DNA of 64,000 nucleotides from Sitta carolinensis. Taxonomy: Eukaryota > Chordata > Aves > Passeriformes > Sittidae. The stretch covers positions 131,741,125 to 131,805,124 of the forward strand of contig CM063284.1 in assembly GCA_032173965.1 (NCBI GenBank). The letters run 5' to 3'. This document shows, piece by piece, positions 1 to 14,409 of the stretch (its first letter is position 1; the number at the start of each line of letters is the position of its first letter). Below the pieces are notes generated by a model. That model saw only the letters and a program-made list of their open reading frames with translations, ran no database searches and was not told the origin of the DNA. The translations under genes were made by a program, and so were the position numbers.

Positions 1-842
1 AAAAATAAAATAAAAAATACATATAAAGTAAATAAACATAAACTGTAACCATAGATGGTGTTATAATTTGGTACTTACCTGCATTTTTGTATATAGTTTG
101 TTGGAGAGAAAATAAAAAGCTTCAATAAGAGATGTTGCAGAGCTGCAGTGCAGTGTGCACAACACCCTTCTCCAGAAGCAGTTGAATAGACAGCAATTCC
201 AGGCTTGATCCCTCATTACCACATCAGGTGTTAACGTTAGTTTGCACATCATCAACATACAATATTTTAGTTTTAATCAAACAGCTAGCTATTGATTGCT
301 ATAACAAAACAACTCAAATTTTGAGTAAAATATCCAGAATTCAACTGTCAGTGCAAACCTACATTTTCTGTGGCAGCTGCCAATCTCCATGAGGGCAATA
401 AGGATTACTCCAAAAGGCAGTGGAAGAGTCCCTTGCTCAGTATCCCTATCAAGCAAGACCATTTTGTCCTTTGGAATAATGCATTGTATGGTATTTTCTA
501 CCTTGTTTGGTATTTAGAGTTGGAATTTATTGCCAGGCTTCCTGGCAGCAAGCTGTGCAGGTTGCAGGCGGAGGCTAATGGAGGTGAGTGAATTAATGTG
601 GTGGCTGTTTGGAATGTCGTCCAGCTGCCAGGGAGAATTATGTTTGTTTGCCTTTGGCACAAGTGTGAAAGGAACAGCCGTAGATTTCAGAAGTGTGAGT
701 CTACATTTTTATATCTCACACTAATGAATACATTTTTTGTATCCTATACATTTGGGGAAATAGAATTTATTTGTAGATTTTATTTACCACTTGTGTGGTA
801 GAGAAGGAATGTTTCCTCAGAGACTGAACTTGTACTTTAGAA

Positions 843-852
<10 letters not shown>

Positions 853-881
<29 letters not shown>
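853..881. repeat. Poly(A) homopolymer, 29 nt
   Basis: An uninterrupted run of 29 A residues preceded by A-rich sequence (841-852). No retroposed gene body is recognisable just upstream, so it cannot be assigned as the tail of a processed pseudogene. Confidence 0.95.
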
Positions 882-883
<2 letters not shown>

Positions 884-2089
884 CCTGACTAAGCCAAAAC
901 AATGTCAGTTAAGGTTATCCTAATTTCACTATTTTTGCAACTATATCTAAAGTCAGATCATTGAATGAATTTCAGCAAGATTTGAAAATTTCTTCATGTA
1001 AGATTTTTTTCGTGGTGGAGAAATGTCACTGAAAGATTTACCTTTGTATTTGTTTCCTGTTGGAAATTTATTTCTTCCAGTCAAACCTGTCCTTTACATA
1101 TAACCTGTCAGTTATCCATACTCTAACCCCCTGTGCTATCAACAGAGGGATGATAATGCTATTTGTAATGTGCTCTGATGTGAAAAGTGCTATGGAAGAT
1201 TGAATTGTTGTTGCTGATAGGACCAGAAATTTCCCCTACTAGATCTGTCAATAGCTGACACTAAAACAACAAGGTACAAAGTGCATTTGAAGACTGTTGG
1301 ACACCACTGCTTTTTTGTTTTCTCTAGCAAACTATTCCTTAGATAACTGACTTGACCCAGCATTGCTTAAAAAGATCAAGTGCTCAAAAGATTAAGTGTC
1401 TCAGAAAGAAAGAAAAAGCTGGAAAGAATAATATTAGTTACTCCATACTATGTAAGCCTAATGATCTCTTGTCCCATTACAGTAAGTAAATAAAACTGTC
1501 ACTTATACCTCTTCTGTTGGTCTTAATAATATGGAAAGGAAAACTGCTTTCTAGTTTTGGCACAGTAATGACCCAAAAATAATAATTTGCAAAATTATCT
1601 CTTTTTAATAATTTCAAAAAAGTCAATAGGACAGATTTTAAAAAGACAATAATGAATACCTATACCTAGTATCTTAGTTTCTATGTACAGGCATGTAACT
1701 TACACATATGATCAAGAAAATTGCAATTTCAATTAAGCTTTGCAATTCAATTTTAATTATTCTAAATGTATTGTCTATATATTAATTGATTGTTGTTAAG
1801 ACTTTATTATGCTATAACATATTTCAATTATTATTTAAGGAGAAACAAATATATTTAAAAGAAAATAATTTCTTGAGTCAATATTCCTCAAATCCTTGTT
1901 TCATTCTAACCATTTAAAGAAAAATATTTGCAATCTTAATCAGAGACCTTCAAGGAAGCAAAGATGTTTTAAGTGACATATCCAGCAGAAGAAAGAAAAA
2001 TAGATGTAAGCTTGCAAACAAGACTATTTTCTGGTAGGATGAAGATGTGAGATTTCGCTTTGGAGATGGGATTAGAAACAAAGAGGCAG

Positions 2090-2310
2090 AGACAAGAACA
2101 AGGAAGAAGGAAAAGGGGGAACAACAAGAATAAAAAGAACAATAGAAAATAGGGAGTGGAGGACAAAGAATGTAACAGAGAAGACTGAAAATAAAAATCA
2201 GTGGGGACAGAGAAAGAGCAAAAGAAGCCAGCGGGTGGGGGAGAGGGAATGACAGAAAATGAGCATAAGGTGAAAAATCTGTAAAGGGAGGAAAAGAACC
2301 TCACATGAGT
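2090..2310 (+). repeat. Purine-rich low-complexity tract
   Basis: The + strand is dominated by A and G, with many GAAGAA, GGAAAAGG and AGAGAAAG-type words and few pyrimidines. The minus-strand 131-codon frame across it is rich in Phe, Ser and Leu simply because of this composition. It resembles other degenerate polypurine tracts. No function is claimed. Confidence 0.7.
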
Positions 2311-5300
2311 GCTAAACTTAAGGAAGAATGGCAAGTCCCTCTTGGATGAATCAGTGCTTCCCAACTACCCACATGCAACCCCTCTGAGTCACCCTATATT
2401 CATGGCTGCACAGCCTTGATGCCAAGACGACTAATTTAGAGCTGTGGTCCAGTGTCAGAGGGAGCAGAAAAGATGGCAGTAAAAGTCCTGTGGGAGGGAA
2501 GCCTTACTTCTCCCCAAGCCAAGCGTTCCTGCCAACAGACTCAGCTGCAGCTGCCTGCGGCTGGAGTCACTTGGTGCTTGCTCTGCATGCACCGTGAGCG
2601 ACCCAAGAGCCACAGGGGTGCCGCGGGCAGCCAGACCTCCACAGCTTCCCCTCTGCTTTGCAAGCCAGTGCCTGGGGAACTGAGGGTAGAACGATATCTG
2701 AAGGTCAGAGCAGCAGGAGAAATAAGGAAAAAGAAAGCCAAAAGAGGGCAAAAGGAGGAAGAGAGGAAAAGAGGAAAGCAATTAGTGGTCATGGCCTCTT
2801 TACAGCAAGAAATGACTCGTACTACATACATAAGTGATCCCTATGTGAACTGTAAGTGGGAGAGGAACAGTAAGGAGACTGCTGTTGATCTCATGAGCTG
2901 AGTAATACACATGAAAGCACAAGAGTGACATATTTCTGCCTCAAATCCATCCACTCTTTAACGTGGAAATACTTCTGCTAGGGCAGTTCGATGGCATATA
3001 TACACAACAGTTCCCTTCTGATCAGCTTTGACCTTTTCCAGAAGGCAAGCCCGGATTTATCTTCTTTATTTATTTTTCCAACATGGCTGTATTTGTCAGC
3101 ATAGCAATTAGTTAAGTCGGTAGAGCTCTGGGGGTAGACTTCCAGCTGACATGTGCTCCCTCTTCTGGTTGGCATTTGCCTTTACACACTGAGGTAAAAG
3201 TAAAGACAAGTTTGGGTCCTCTTCTGAAAAAGAAAGAGCCTTAAAACACTCTGTTTACTCTTTAATACTACTGTGAGATCTCTGCTGCTCACTGTCCTAT
3301 TGGACCAAAGGCACATGAACATTGATGCACTTGTGATTTTCAGACAAATGATTTTGCCATGCATGAAGTTCATTCATGGATTTGTTTGTTAACATAGTAT
3401 TTCTACTAATTTACTGATATGAGCATGCATTAGAGCTACTGTTTTCTTCCCCACAATGACAGGTCACTCCTACTGCCTCACATGGCCAATCCCAGCTGAG
3501 CTCTTGAACACAAGGGAACCAAAGTTTCATTTGGGAGGGATCTGATACATGCTTAGAGGGGCACTATTGCACGGAGTCTTGCTGGTCCACTTCATTTGAA
3601 TACACAGATAGTGGGAAAACAATGCTAAAATGCTCTTGGTGAAAGAGCTCAATCTGAGAACTTCTGCGAAAAGCATTCGCTCCTTACTTTGACTGTGGCC
3701 AAATGGGGCATAACCACATGAGCATATATCTACAGTTGGTAATGGAGCGGCTCAGTTCAGAGCCAAAACCTGCTGCCTGCAGGAATGGGGCTGCCAGTGC
3801 TGGCTTGGCACTGCTTATTGAACTAAACTCAACAGCAACCAACTCTCGAACTCTAATCTTGTCTGTAACACCGACTCCTGGTCAAAATCAGTTAGGATCT
3901 TTCTGATTTGCTTCCACATCTACAGAGAGGGAATAATCCTAGCTTATAATATTTACCAGGCACACTGAAGCAGCTCTTCAGGATTTATACCTCATATCAA
4001 CCACCTCTGCTTGACTGGGGACTAGATCATGCGTCTTTGGTGCTACCACATAAATGTTAAAACTTAACCATCATCTGGTCTTCAAAATGAGCAGCTCCAA
4101 TTTAGAATTTTTATTTCCTGTTCATCAATTTTCTAAATATTCAAATTTTAAAAAATCGGTCACTTTCTATTTCCTCTCCTAGAATTTTGTCTTTACTGGT
4201 TTTTAACTGTTTCCTTGTTGTCACAGTTCATTGCTTGCAAACAGTAAAGCAGCTGAACAAAATAGGCACCCACTAATATTTCCAGATCTTTTTCAACCCA
4301 CAGGCAAAATTATATTCCATTTGTGCATAAGAATTTCACTCAAGCTGTTGGAGATATCTTTTGGGTTTTTATTGTATGAAATCAATATTCAAATATATAT
4401 TCAGTTAAGTTGTTATCAGCTAATGCTCGCTAAAGCGTACATCAAATCTGGAAAAGTTAATTTTTATAGTATAATCCAAATGGAAATATAATTTGTGTGA
4501 GATTTGCTTTACTATCATTGTCTACCACATTATTGCAGAACAAAGCACATTGCTAAGACAATATTTGTGGGACACAAAAGGCTCAAGGTAAACAAAAACA
4601 TTTGTTGATTATGTGATAGATATATCTCAAATGCATATGTATTTTGAAGACTTTTTAGCAACACTGTCTTTTTTCAAAGAAACAAATCAAATAGTGCTTA
4701 TTTTCATTTGTGAGCAATGAAAAACAGAGCTGATGGGGTTCATACTCATTCAGCATTTCTCTTCTGACCAAATACCATTCATCTAATTGAATACTTACCC
4801 TGTTGGATACCCAATTACTTGTAAACCCAAAGAAAAGCTGATATTTCAGAAACATACATCTTAGGCAAATATTTTATAGCTATAACACACAAACAACCCC
4901 AGTGACAGGAATTCTTGTCCCATTATAAAACCCTGAGATATAAAACCACCACACCCTGCCCTTTTGCTTATATCATTGGTCCCCAAACTCTGCTTTGTGA
5001 GGGCTTACTGAATAGATTGTGGCCTCTCAGGGAACACCAGTGGGCACAGGTCTGGAGAGTCCTGAGGGGCAGCAGAGCAGAGCACCATAGCCTGTCACCT
5101 GCCTTGTGACCAGACACACCTCGTGGGTCCCTGCCTACAGTGCAGCTCACAGTCAGATGATGATCCTGCATGTGAAATGCTTGGCCAGCAGTGCTGCCTG
5201 TCCTCCTGAGAGAGTACCAGGTCTGCGTACCTCAACCTTAGAATGGAATTTCACTCAAAATGAGGAGGAAGGGTTTAACTTGTTTGTGGAAAACAAATAA

Positions 5301-6415
5301 TGTGGTAACAAGGAAATTCATCTTGCCCAGGGCACATCCAGGCTTAAATCACTGCTGTCAGATGTGAAGCAGTGTCTGAAATGGGAATTCTCCTCGACAG
5401 GTATAGACTTTGCTCCAGTTATGTGTCTGTCGTCTCTGAGAGTCTTTGCAGACTCTCTTGCTCTCAAAACATGCTGAAAAGTCTTGATTTCACCCTGCAT
5501 CAGAATGAAACCAAATGTCAAAGCCTCAGAGTCTTTCACAAAACAGAATCCTTGTTTCCTGGCCAGCCTTTTATATGAACCTTAATATGATACAACATGT
5601 GTCCATATTTGCACACATGGTCCACAGCCCTTACACATGTGTAAATCCTACTGAAGTCATGTATAAAGGATCAGGCTCTAAGGCTGTTATAGAAAAAGTT
5701 CATGTTTCACTGACTGTTTGGTATTCTTTGAAGATATTACATTTAGAGTAAATATAGAGAAGTACATGTTATATGCAAGATTTTCAGAGAACATTTAACT
5801 TCCACACCAGAAGGTCACATCTAAGGCAATATGGTCTTGGAACAAGTTCAAAGTTGTCACACTTGATAAAAATAGCTTAAAGGGCACATAACTGTGCTGG
5901 AATATGGGAAAACAGTGGAACATGAGAGGGGGAATGATTGAAGGCCCCATTACTAATTATGTACATACTTTGTTCCTATGGAAAGCTGGGTTTCCAAGCA
6001 TGTTCATGGTACTTAAGTTAAATAAAAGTGCAAGCAATTAAAAAAATATAAATGCTTTTGCATTGCTATATCTAAGGAAAGAACCTTTTACAAATATAAT
6101 TTTATAGAATAAAGGAAAATATTTTAAAAAATAAATGAACAGAGGATAAATGTGTCTAGGTTTTTTTCTTCTGTTTGTTCCCAGTTTCAAAATTATGATT
6201 ATATACTTTTTGCATCTCATCAGTATTTCTGTAATACTTCATTGAAAATCAAAAGATACATTTATTTTGTTAATATAAGAAACTACATTCACTTTTTTCA
6301 TATTTCACTTCAAACTGCTGCAAATTTTTTAGTTTCTTCTAACCTCCTCAAAGAGGGACAAATTTACACAACAAACTGAATCTTAGGAAAAGTTGAATCA
6401 TACTGGAGGATGGGC

Positions 6416-6420
<5 letters not shown>

Positions 6421-6476
<56 letters not shown>

Positions 6477-6477
6477 A
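6421..6477. repeat. (TA)n dinucleotide microsatellite
   Basis: About 23 uninterrupted TA units are followed by a short imperfect continuation (TTATATATAAA). It is likely length-polymorphic and could extrude a cruciform. No gene overlaps it. Confidence 0.95.
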
Positions 6478-6815
6478 ATGGAACATTATAAATACAAGTT
6501 TACATTAAACTGCCTCTTGAGATATACATTGCATTGGCAATAATTAGCCCTTAGGACTGTGTTCTAGGCATTGGATACCTGTTAAACCACAGTCAAATCT
6601 CCTGATGATGTTTAAGCCATATGTTTAAGTGAGCCTAAAATAAGGTCCTACAGCCTTTGCAAACTGATTCACTTGCATCAAAGCTGCACTAAATGGGCAG
6701 TTTTCCATGACTGGGACACTCAGTAAGTCATGGGTCATATGTGTTCTACTCAGAAAGCCACACCATACATCTTCCAGTTCAACGTTCTGATTTATTGTGC
6801 TATCATGTTAATTTT

Positions 6816-6871
6816 GCCCTTGTAAAGAACATGCAAAAAAGATGCCCTTGTAAAGAACATGTAAAAAAGAT
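6816..6871 (+). repeat. 28-bp tandem duplication
   Basis: Two adjacent 28-bp units, 6816-6843 and 6844-6871, differ at one position (C to T at the 19th base). Each starts GCCCTTGTAAAG and ends AAAAAAGAT. It looks like a recent local duplication with no coding content. Confidence 0.95.
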
Positions 6872-7283
6872 GCAAAGGCATCTTTTACTTTGCTTTTAAC
6901 AGAGAAATTTGCTATATTTTGCACATATTTTTTAATGATTGATGGCATGGTGCAATCTTTGTGCCAAAACATGAAAAAAGCTAATATTTAATGAGTTTTT
7001 AATGCAAGACTCTTAGTTCTGCCCAGAATTACTACATGCAGGGCTCAGTCACATCCTAATCTTATTTATCTCAGTGAGGCTCTTGATGATGAGAAAACAA
7101 AATTGCTACCTGCCATGTTTGGAAGCAAATTTTACATTCATCTGTATTCTTCCATGTAGAGAAACTCAGATACAGGTATTTTTTGACCAGGTTTGGTCTC
7201 ATAGGAGACTTACACACATTACCATGGAGGGTAACACTTTATGGCAACAGTCTGCAAAAGATATGTTCTGTGACAGCAACACA

Positions 7284-7304
7284 TTTTTTTTTTTTTTTTT
7301 TTTT
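7284..7304. repeat. Poly(T) homopolymer, 21 nt
   Basis: An uninterrupted run of 21 T residues on the + strand in intergenic DNA. The open frames crossing it contain meaningless Phe or Lys runs. Confidence 0.95.
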
Positions 7305-10300
7305 GCCATAGTAATTAAGTGCTTAAGAATTGAAGATATCCCTTCAACGAGAGAAAGACACCTGAAAACAAGGGAGGGGTGCCCCATGCTTCCTATGATG
7401 CAAACAGCTAACAGGGGGATTTTATATCTTCGAGGATTAGAAAGCAAATGATCGGGAAAAGGGCTTGAAAGCTGAACTCCAGGAGGTGCACTGGATACAC
7501 AGAACTTTCTATACCTCCCTTCTAAAATGTATAACCATGGGGAAAGGTTATATAATATCGCAGCAGAGAAGCAACAATGTAATTTATGTTGCTCAGTTTA
7601 AAAGCATCACATTTTTATACAATAACAAAAAAGTAGAGAGTCTGAGTCATTAGAAAAATACTTGCACAGCTGGTAAATTGTATTTTTTATGGACCTTATA
7701 CATGTGATTGTAAGCACTAAGTATACACATTATTAGGGTCAATTTAAATCCAGGCTGATGAAAAATCCGAAGTGTTGGAGGATTTAGAATCTTCCTGTGG
7801 ATTTTGTTGTAGCCTCCACATCTATGCTTTCGTTAAAATAATATCTGTTCTAACTTCCCAGGTTTTAAAAGGAGCCTTTACAACATTAACCAGTGCCCTG
7901 TCTCACAGACTGTACAGCCAACAGATTGAAACAATACTACCAGGATACATGGAATAACAACAATATTTATTCTGTATTTTTGTCTTCCTGGAATGGATTG
8001 ACCATTGATTCAGAAGCAAAGAACTACTGTGATATGGCCCTAGCTTCTCACTCAATTGGAGATGGCAACGTTTTAGTGGTTCTAGTGCTAGCCAACTATG
8101 AAAGAGCACAAAAGATGACACGGCCCTGGAGAGCAAGATGAGGGTCTGTGTTGATCGTACTGATCTGTTCTTTCATCTTTGTAAAGTGAGAGTGAAACAG
8201 TCCATCACAAGGCTGGGGAAAAAGATGACTCATCTGCTGTCCATTGTTACATTGTCTCCGTGTCTGGAAAGAAGTGCTTCATTTCTTACTGCATCTGGAC
8301 AAAGACAGACCTCCTGGAGGGGTTCCCAGCTCCCTGAAGATACTAGGATGTTTTGGGTTAAACTTGTGTTCTATTCAGGCTTGGGTTCACCTAGTTTCCC
8401 AGTCATATTTACCCACCACATTTCTTTTGGCTGTATTTCTCTGTGGTCACTAAATCCCACTCTTTATGTAGTGTACAATTCTGAGAACTGTAGTGAACAG
8501 GAAGGTTTTTAGTCATCTTGACAGTTCACATTATTTGTTGCTGGAAAGCCTTTGAACTGGGAAAGATTGGAAGGCATGCAATTCTCCATGAGCTAATGCC
8601 CATTGCTTTTATCTCAAGTGGTTTTAAAGGCCATCCAAGTAACGCAAACTGGATTTACATTATTCAGTCCAATGAATTGGATCTCATCGAAAGGATTTTG
8701 CTACCATTTCTTGCAGTGCAGCAAAACTAAAATCTGCAGTTAGAAATTGAAGTAATGTTTTACAAGATGCTATACAAACCCAGAACAGAAAGATGATCCT
8801 TGCCTGAAAAATATACAACATAAAGGTGTCACTTGACTTTATGCTTTCCCCAGATGTTGCAGTTGGCATGTGTTTGTACATCAGCCTTGCTACAAAAAAA
8901 TGGCTGCACCTAATTACATCCTAAGGTAACAGCATGGAGATATGACTGATGGATGGGGAGCCCAAGGACATAATCATATGTCATAATCCCTATCAGACAG
9001 GGATGGTATCAGTTCTCTTGCTCCTGGCTGTTGTCATATTGATAGACATCCTGGTGACAGTGAATTTTCTAGAAAGGAGATGACAAAGTATAGTGAGGGT
9101 TTTCAGAGGTGTTTAAAACATGTTATCTCTATGTATGAATGACTGCTTAGGTGATAATATGCACAGGGTAAAAAACTTGGTGTTGGGATGGTTATTTGCG
9201 TCTCTGCCAGTGCAGAAAGATGCAAGAGAGAGTACCTGCAAGAGTAAAGGAGAGAGAGAATGGGTAATGTGCTTGAAAGAAGCGGAAAACATTGAAAATT
9301 AAATCCTTCATCTCTATTGTGATAAACTCAAACAACTTAATGGAGGGATGCAAAGGGGAGGTTGGTACTTTGTAGAGAAATGGTATGGATTTGCAATTGT
9401 CAAGTGCTTTAGAAAGGATGCTGTTGTACCTCAAGACTGAGCTGATGAGAACATGAACTTTGTTCTGCTAATTAATAGCAGCTGTTCCACTTTCAAAAGT
9501 TTGCCATTTAGGAAAGTTTAGGTTACCTTGAGATTTTTTTTCCAGCTTCCCTAAAAGAAGTATTCATTTCTCAGTATCAAATTTTTGTGTCTGAAAGAAG
9601 CAAACACACTCTCTTATGAAACACTGCTATTTCTCCTCTTCCATACAGATTTGTTTCTTGTTGAAAAAGAAAATGCGTGAAACATGAGAGAAAGTAGAGA
9701 TATGAAGAGAAAATAGCCTAATATGACTCAGTTTTATCATGTAATTTGTGACAGTATTAAAATCAGCAGTTGGGTTCTGTTGCTAAGAGAACACTAAATG
9801 GTTAGGCCTAATTCGCATTTCTAGAAATGTCACGTGTTTGTTTGAAAACACAATAAAGGTTATGACAAAACATCTGGATGAAAGAACAAGACCCATTTCT
9901 GCAAAGCAGATGATTTATGTTGTGGCAGCTTTTCCAATAAAATCTAGAAATTAATTTTGGGAAGTTCTTTACATCTTATAGACTTGCTGATGTTTGTTTT
10001 CAGGCATGAGCTATCTATGGAAATCTTGTATAAACTAGCAGAAACACAGTGTCTGGATGAAAGCGAGCTTCATTTTTGCAGCCCGTGTAACACATGTAAA
10101 CCACTGATAGACTGTGTTTCTTGTACTTGCTTAGTTTCTCACATAGACTTTAAAAATTTCCAGTATCATGCAAGATCTAGAAAAGAGTGAGAGACATCAC
10201 TAATAAAGATTCTTGCAATATCTTATACAATTCTGCAATCATCTCTCACTGAAATCATATGATAACCATTTGCACACTTTATAAAACAGTCTTCCAAATT

Positions 10301-13300
10301 TTGGCTACCATTAATAACCTGTGGTAGTCAACCCTCTTCCCATCCTTCCAGGTTTTAGATTATATGGAGAAAATAATAGGTGTATATCATGTAATAGAGA
10401 TGGCATCAAGCCCACCACATCCATCATCTTTAGACAAATGAATTATATTAATCTGAAAAGAACTGTTTGGTACATTATGACTGGACAATATAAAACGCAT
10501 AACAAGAAGTAAAGCAAGAAGTTCTTTGCATCACCTCAATGCATGTGGGACACAGCACGCCAGAAATCAATACTAATTGATCATGTGTTTCAGAAAAAAT
10601 GGACTGACAAAAAAAAAAAGTATGTCCTTGGAATGAAATGCAAGATATGCAATCCTGCATACTCAGTGAATTAAAGATTCAAGGAGACTTTCTGCAACTT
10701 CCAATTCGTACTTAGGTGGCTGGTGTTAGCAAAATGTCACTGAATCCAAAGTGTGGGCAGGAAATTAGATGAATGAAAAGGAAAAAAGATGGAAAGCAAG
10801 CAAATGATAATGGCTGCTGAAACAGCTAGAAGCACTCACTTAAAAGCAAAAATAAATCCGGAGAGTTTCAAAATTTGCAGCCAAACCAAAAATCTCTCAA
10901 AACTGCTGTGTGATGAACAGACAGACTCTACACCTTGTTTTGCAGGAGCAGAGGCAATTCTGAGCAGTCATTTTATCATAAGTGGGATCCTTGCAGAGCT
11001 TTTATAGCTATTGATTTTTGGGGAGGTGTGAAAAAGCTACTTAATTTCCTGACAAAATACATTAGAAAATCATTTAATGCTAACATCTATAAGTTCTCAG
11101 AGGGGAAAAAACAGCCTATCTAAGGTCTGCAAGTTATATACTAGGACAAAGAGCTAAAAAATTACTAAACATTCTGGAAATGATATAAAGCCTCCCTCTT
11201 ATAAAAAATCCATGTACCTCAATTATCTACTTTCCATACTTTCTCTTCAGTCCTTTGCACCTTTCACAGTCTGATTTAAATTTATACAGATTGATTTTAA
11301 TATCAGGACACATGTTGACTAAATTATAAAGTCCCAGAAACCCAGGAGATCAGTCCTGAAATATTATAGATTTTATTCACATGGAGCTGTGTCTCCCATT
11401 CAGGTTCCAAGGGTGACTTTGCAGAGCTGATACATTATTTTGGCTTCTCAGTTCTTGTTGAGGTCCAACATGCCTGATTTTCATTAAGATGAGCTTTATA
11501 ATGTGTAAATCAAATCTAAGATAATTTTTATTCATGTGATGAAGAAATCTTAGAACAGACTTCAGCTTCTGCAGGAATGTTCCTGGTACAGCTGCAGGTC
11601 AAGCCAAAGAAAGGGTGTCAAAGAAAGGGTGTTACAGTTTCACTGAAAAATTCACTTTGCCAATAAACGAACTGGATTTTAGCATAATTCCAGCAAAAAG
11701 GTTCCTGAGCTTCGCCATTTTTATCTTCATCCCCTAAAGAATGAAGAAATGACTCAGAAAGAAGCTGTCAGTTACTTTTAAAGTTTTGATAGCACATAAA
11801 ATTACTTTTTATTTTATTTTTTTATTTTTTATTTTTTATAATGGCAGTATATGTATAAATATTTATTTGAAATATAGTCATAGCATATTTATGCATTTTA
11901 TATTTACAGAAAATCATTATAGGTACAAGTACATACAAAATCATAGACTTGTAATTTTTTGTAAATGTAAATATGTAAATATCAGGGATAAGTGATTATT
12001 AAACTCCTGAAAACCAAGACTATTTTAAAAGACTGTATGCCAGAAGTTGTCATTAGAAATACACATTTTGCACGAACAGTATAGCAACAGTCCAGCAAAA
12101 CCTGTGTGAAACTTTTAGTGCATAAATCTTCTCATACCCAGAGGCGGTAATAAGTTACATGTTTCTCTACATATACAGTTTAAAATTGTCAAACATATAT
12201 TTCATGTACTGGAACCAGAAATAACATCTTCTTGGCTGACTTTTTTGGATGTATTTCATAATTAGGTGTAGAAGTCAAAGATACCACTTTCTACCCAAAG
12301 GACACGTAAACCCTTCAAGCATATCAGAACAGTAAATATCACTATATACCCTAAAATTTCACTACTGCAAGGTGGGTAACTGTTTTCCTTTGTTACCAAT
12401 TCAACAAAAACTTGAAAAACAGTTTCCAGTTTTAAATTTTCTGGCTAGACAGCCCTGCTTGTCTCTCATGATGTACCTGAAAATTATACTCCTAGAAGAC
12501 TAAACTGGACATTTCTAGCCTGTTCCACTCAGGTTTCTTATCTTGTCTTTCATTCATTCTGGTGTGTGAATAAAACTCAGTGCATTCTGGAGATGTAATA
12601 CTGCCTCTTTATTTGAGGTTTAATAATTCCCAAAGCAACCAAATATATGTATGAAGAACTTATGCATGCAGGCTACTTTTTAAAACACCAGTTACTGTAG
12701 CTAAATCCTTACATTTGAGTGCACCATCACTGTCTGGACCAAAGTAAGTTGGCTGTTAGTCCATTGCTCACTCTTGAGAAGAGGGGACTGGACAGACATT
12801 CACCCCATTAACTCAGAGTGAACACCACCCACAGAGGAGACATCAGGCGAGAGTGGTGAAGCTTGAGCTGGGTTAGCATCAGAATCTGCACAAATGTGTC
12901 CTGCTCCCCACTGCCCTGAGCATTCTGCCCCCAGACTGCTGCAGGGATTAGCAGAGTTGGGGAAAGCATTTTCTTAATCAGCCAGATGAGGCAGCAGTGA
13001 GCTGGGATTATATCTCAAAAGCCCGCAGAACTTCGTGACTTTGATCACTAAATTAGTACTTTTCTGATTTAATTAATGTGAATGTAACTGTTTCAACAAA
13101 CTTTTGCTCATAATCATAGTTACAAATAATACATGTATTTTGATCTTTTTTGAATACTAATTTTCCATTTTAAATGTGCCACAATTAAATCTATTTTCCT
13201 TAACACTTGAAAAAAAAGTACTTCAAGACTACAGCTGAGAGCTCTTTCACTATGATTTTCAGGCACAATTTAGGGTATAGAAGAACAAATAAAGCTGATA

Positions 13301-14409
13301 GAAAATTGCTTGCACCTTAAAATTTAGAATACATCAAAAATTCAGATTACAGTGAAAGCATATGTGCAATTTTTTTTTTTTTAAAATGCTTTTAATGTTT
13401 CCAAATTTCAAATCTATGTGTATTTTGGTGAACTTGAAAATAACACCATAGTGATATGGGGGCTATTGTAGTAATAAAAGTGGCACAGCAATTTTTATTT
13501 CCCAGTTTCTGATTGATATCTATGATTTAATAATTAAGCAACATGACCTCACTAATAACCTATTTACTTCTAATAGTAAACCAGATTGATTTACATTGGT
13601 TTTGTTGATGTAGGTTTTTTAATGTTTGAAAAATGTTAGAAGATAACATATTTTTAGTCAATTTAGTTTGAGCTCAGGAAATTGCCAGTAAAACAGAGAG
13701 GGCAAATCTCAATATGTTTAAAATACATTATTCCTGTACATTACAATATAAACACATTTATACACGTATTTTACGTCTCTCTATAATATACTACATCATT
13801 TACTACAAGTACAATTTCCAGTAAAAACAGAAAAAGGAACCAACAAGAAATGTTACAAATCAATTAGTCTGTGTTTTAGCACCTAGAACAGGAGGGGAGA
13901 AAGAAGGCTGAGTAATGTTTAATTTCCTCAGAGATATTTCTGAAGTATCTCTATTAGTATTGATAATTTATGATTATGAATGCCTTCACACTGTCAGTGA
14001 CATGCTGTCTATGGGACATCTCAGTAGGCTCTAAAGAATCATAAACCAGCAGTTTTATTCATATATACATGAATATACTGAAGGCTTCTGGGACCAGTTG
14101 CCCATATTCACGCTGTTGTACTTGGAGGCACTGGAGCAGAACACACATGGACAGCAGTTTGCCCAGTAACCTGGTTCAAACATCTAGTGTTTGCTGAGGG
14201 ACAGAGTGAAGGATGTTGGAGGACTAAAAACCTTTTTCCAGTTAAAATAGAAGACCCCCACAGCCTGTCTCTCAACCCTTCTTGTCAATAACCTCAGATT
14301 GTCTTATGTCTGCAAACTTCCCAGGTCAAACATTTAAAAATCTATTTAGATGCCTATTTTCCTTGTTTTTCCCCCTGACAGCAGCCTCAGGTAGTTTGCC
14401 TTGGTCGAT

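Larger units (their letters stand above)
1..14409. other. Intergenic region upstream of VPS13B
   Basis: AT-rich, mostly unique-looking sequence with no coding exon that I can recognise on either strand. Its open frames are short. The longest, 149 codons on + at 2452-2901, has no recognisable domain and lies next to a purine-rich tract, so I treat it as chance. Simple repeats in it are listed separately. By established human synteny, OSR2 lies on this side of VPS13B, so distal regulatory elements are possible. No specific element can be named from sequence alone. Confidence 0.7.

Noticed and set aside
2452..2901. 149-codon + frame with a Lys/Arg/Glu-rich tail
   Set aside because: Its charged tail comes from purine-rich DNA. 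No family is recognised and there is no gene context.
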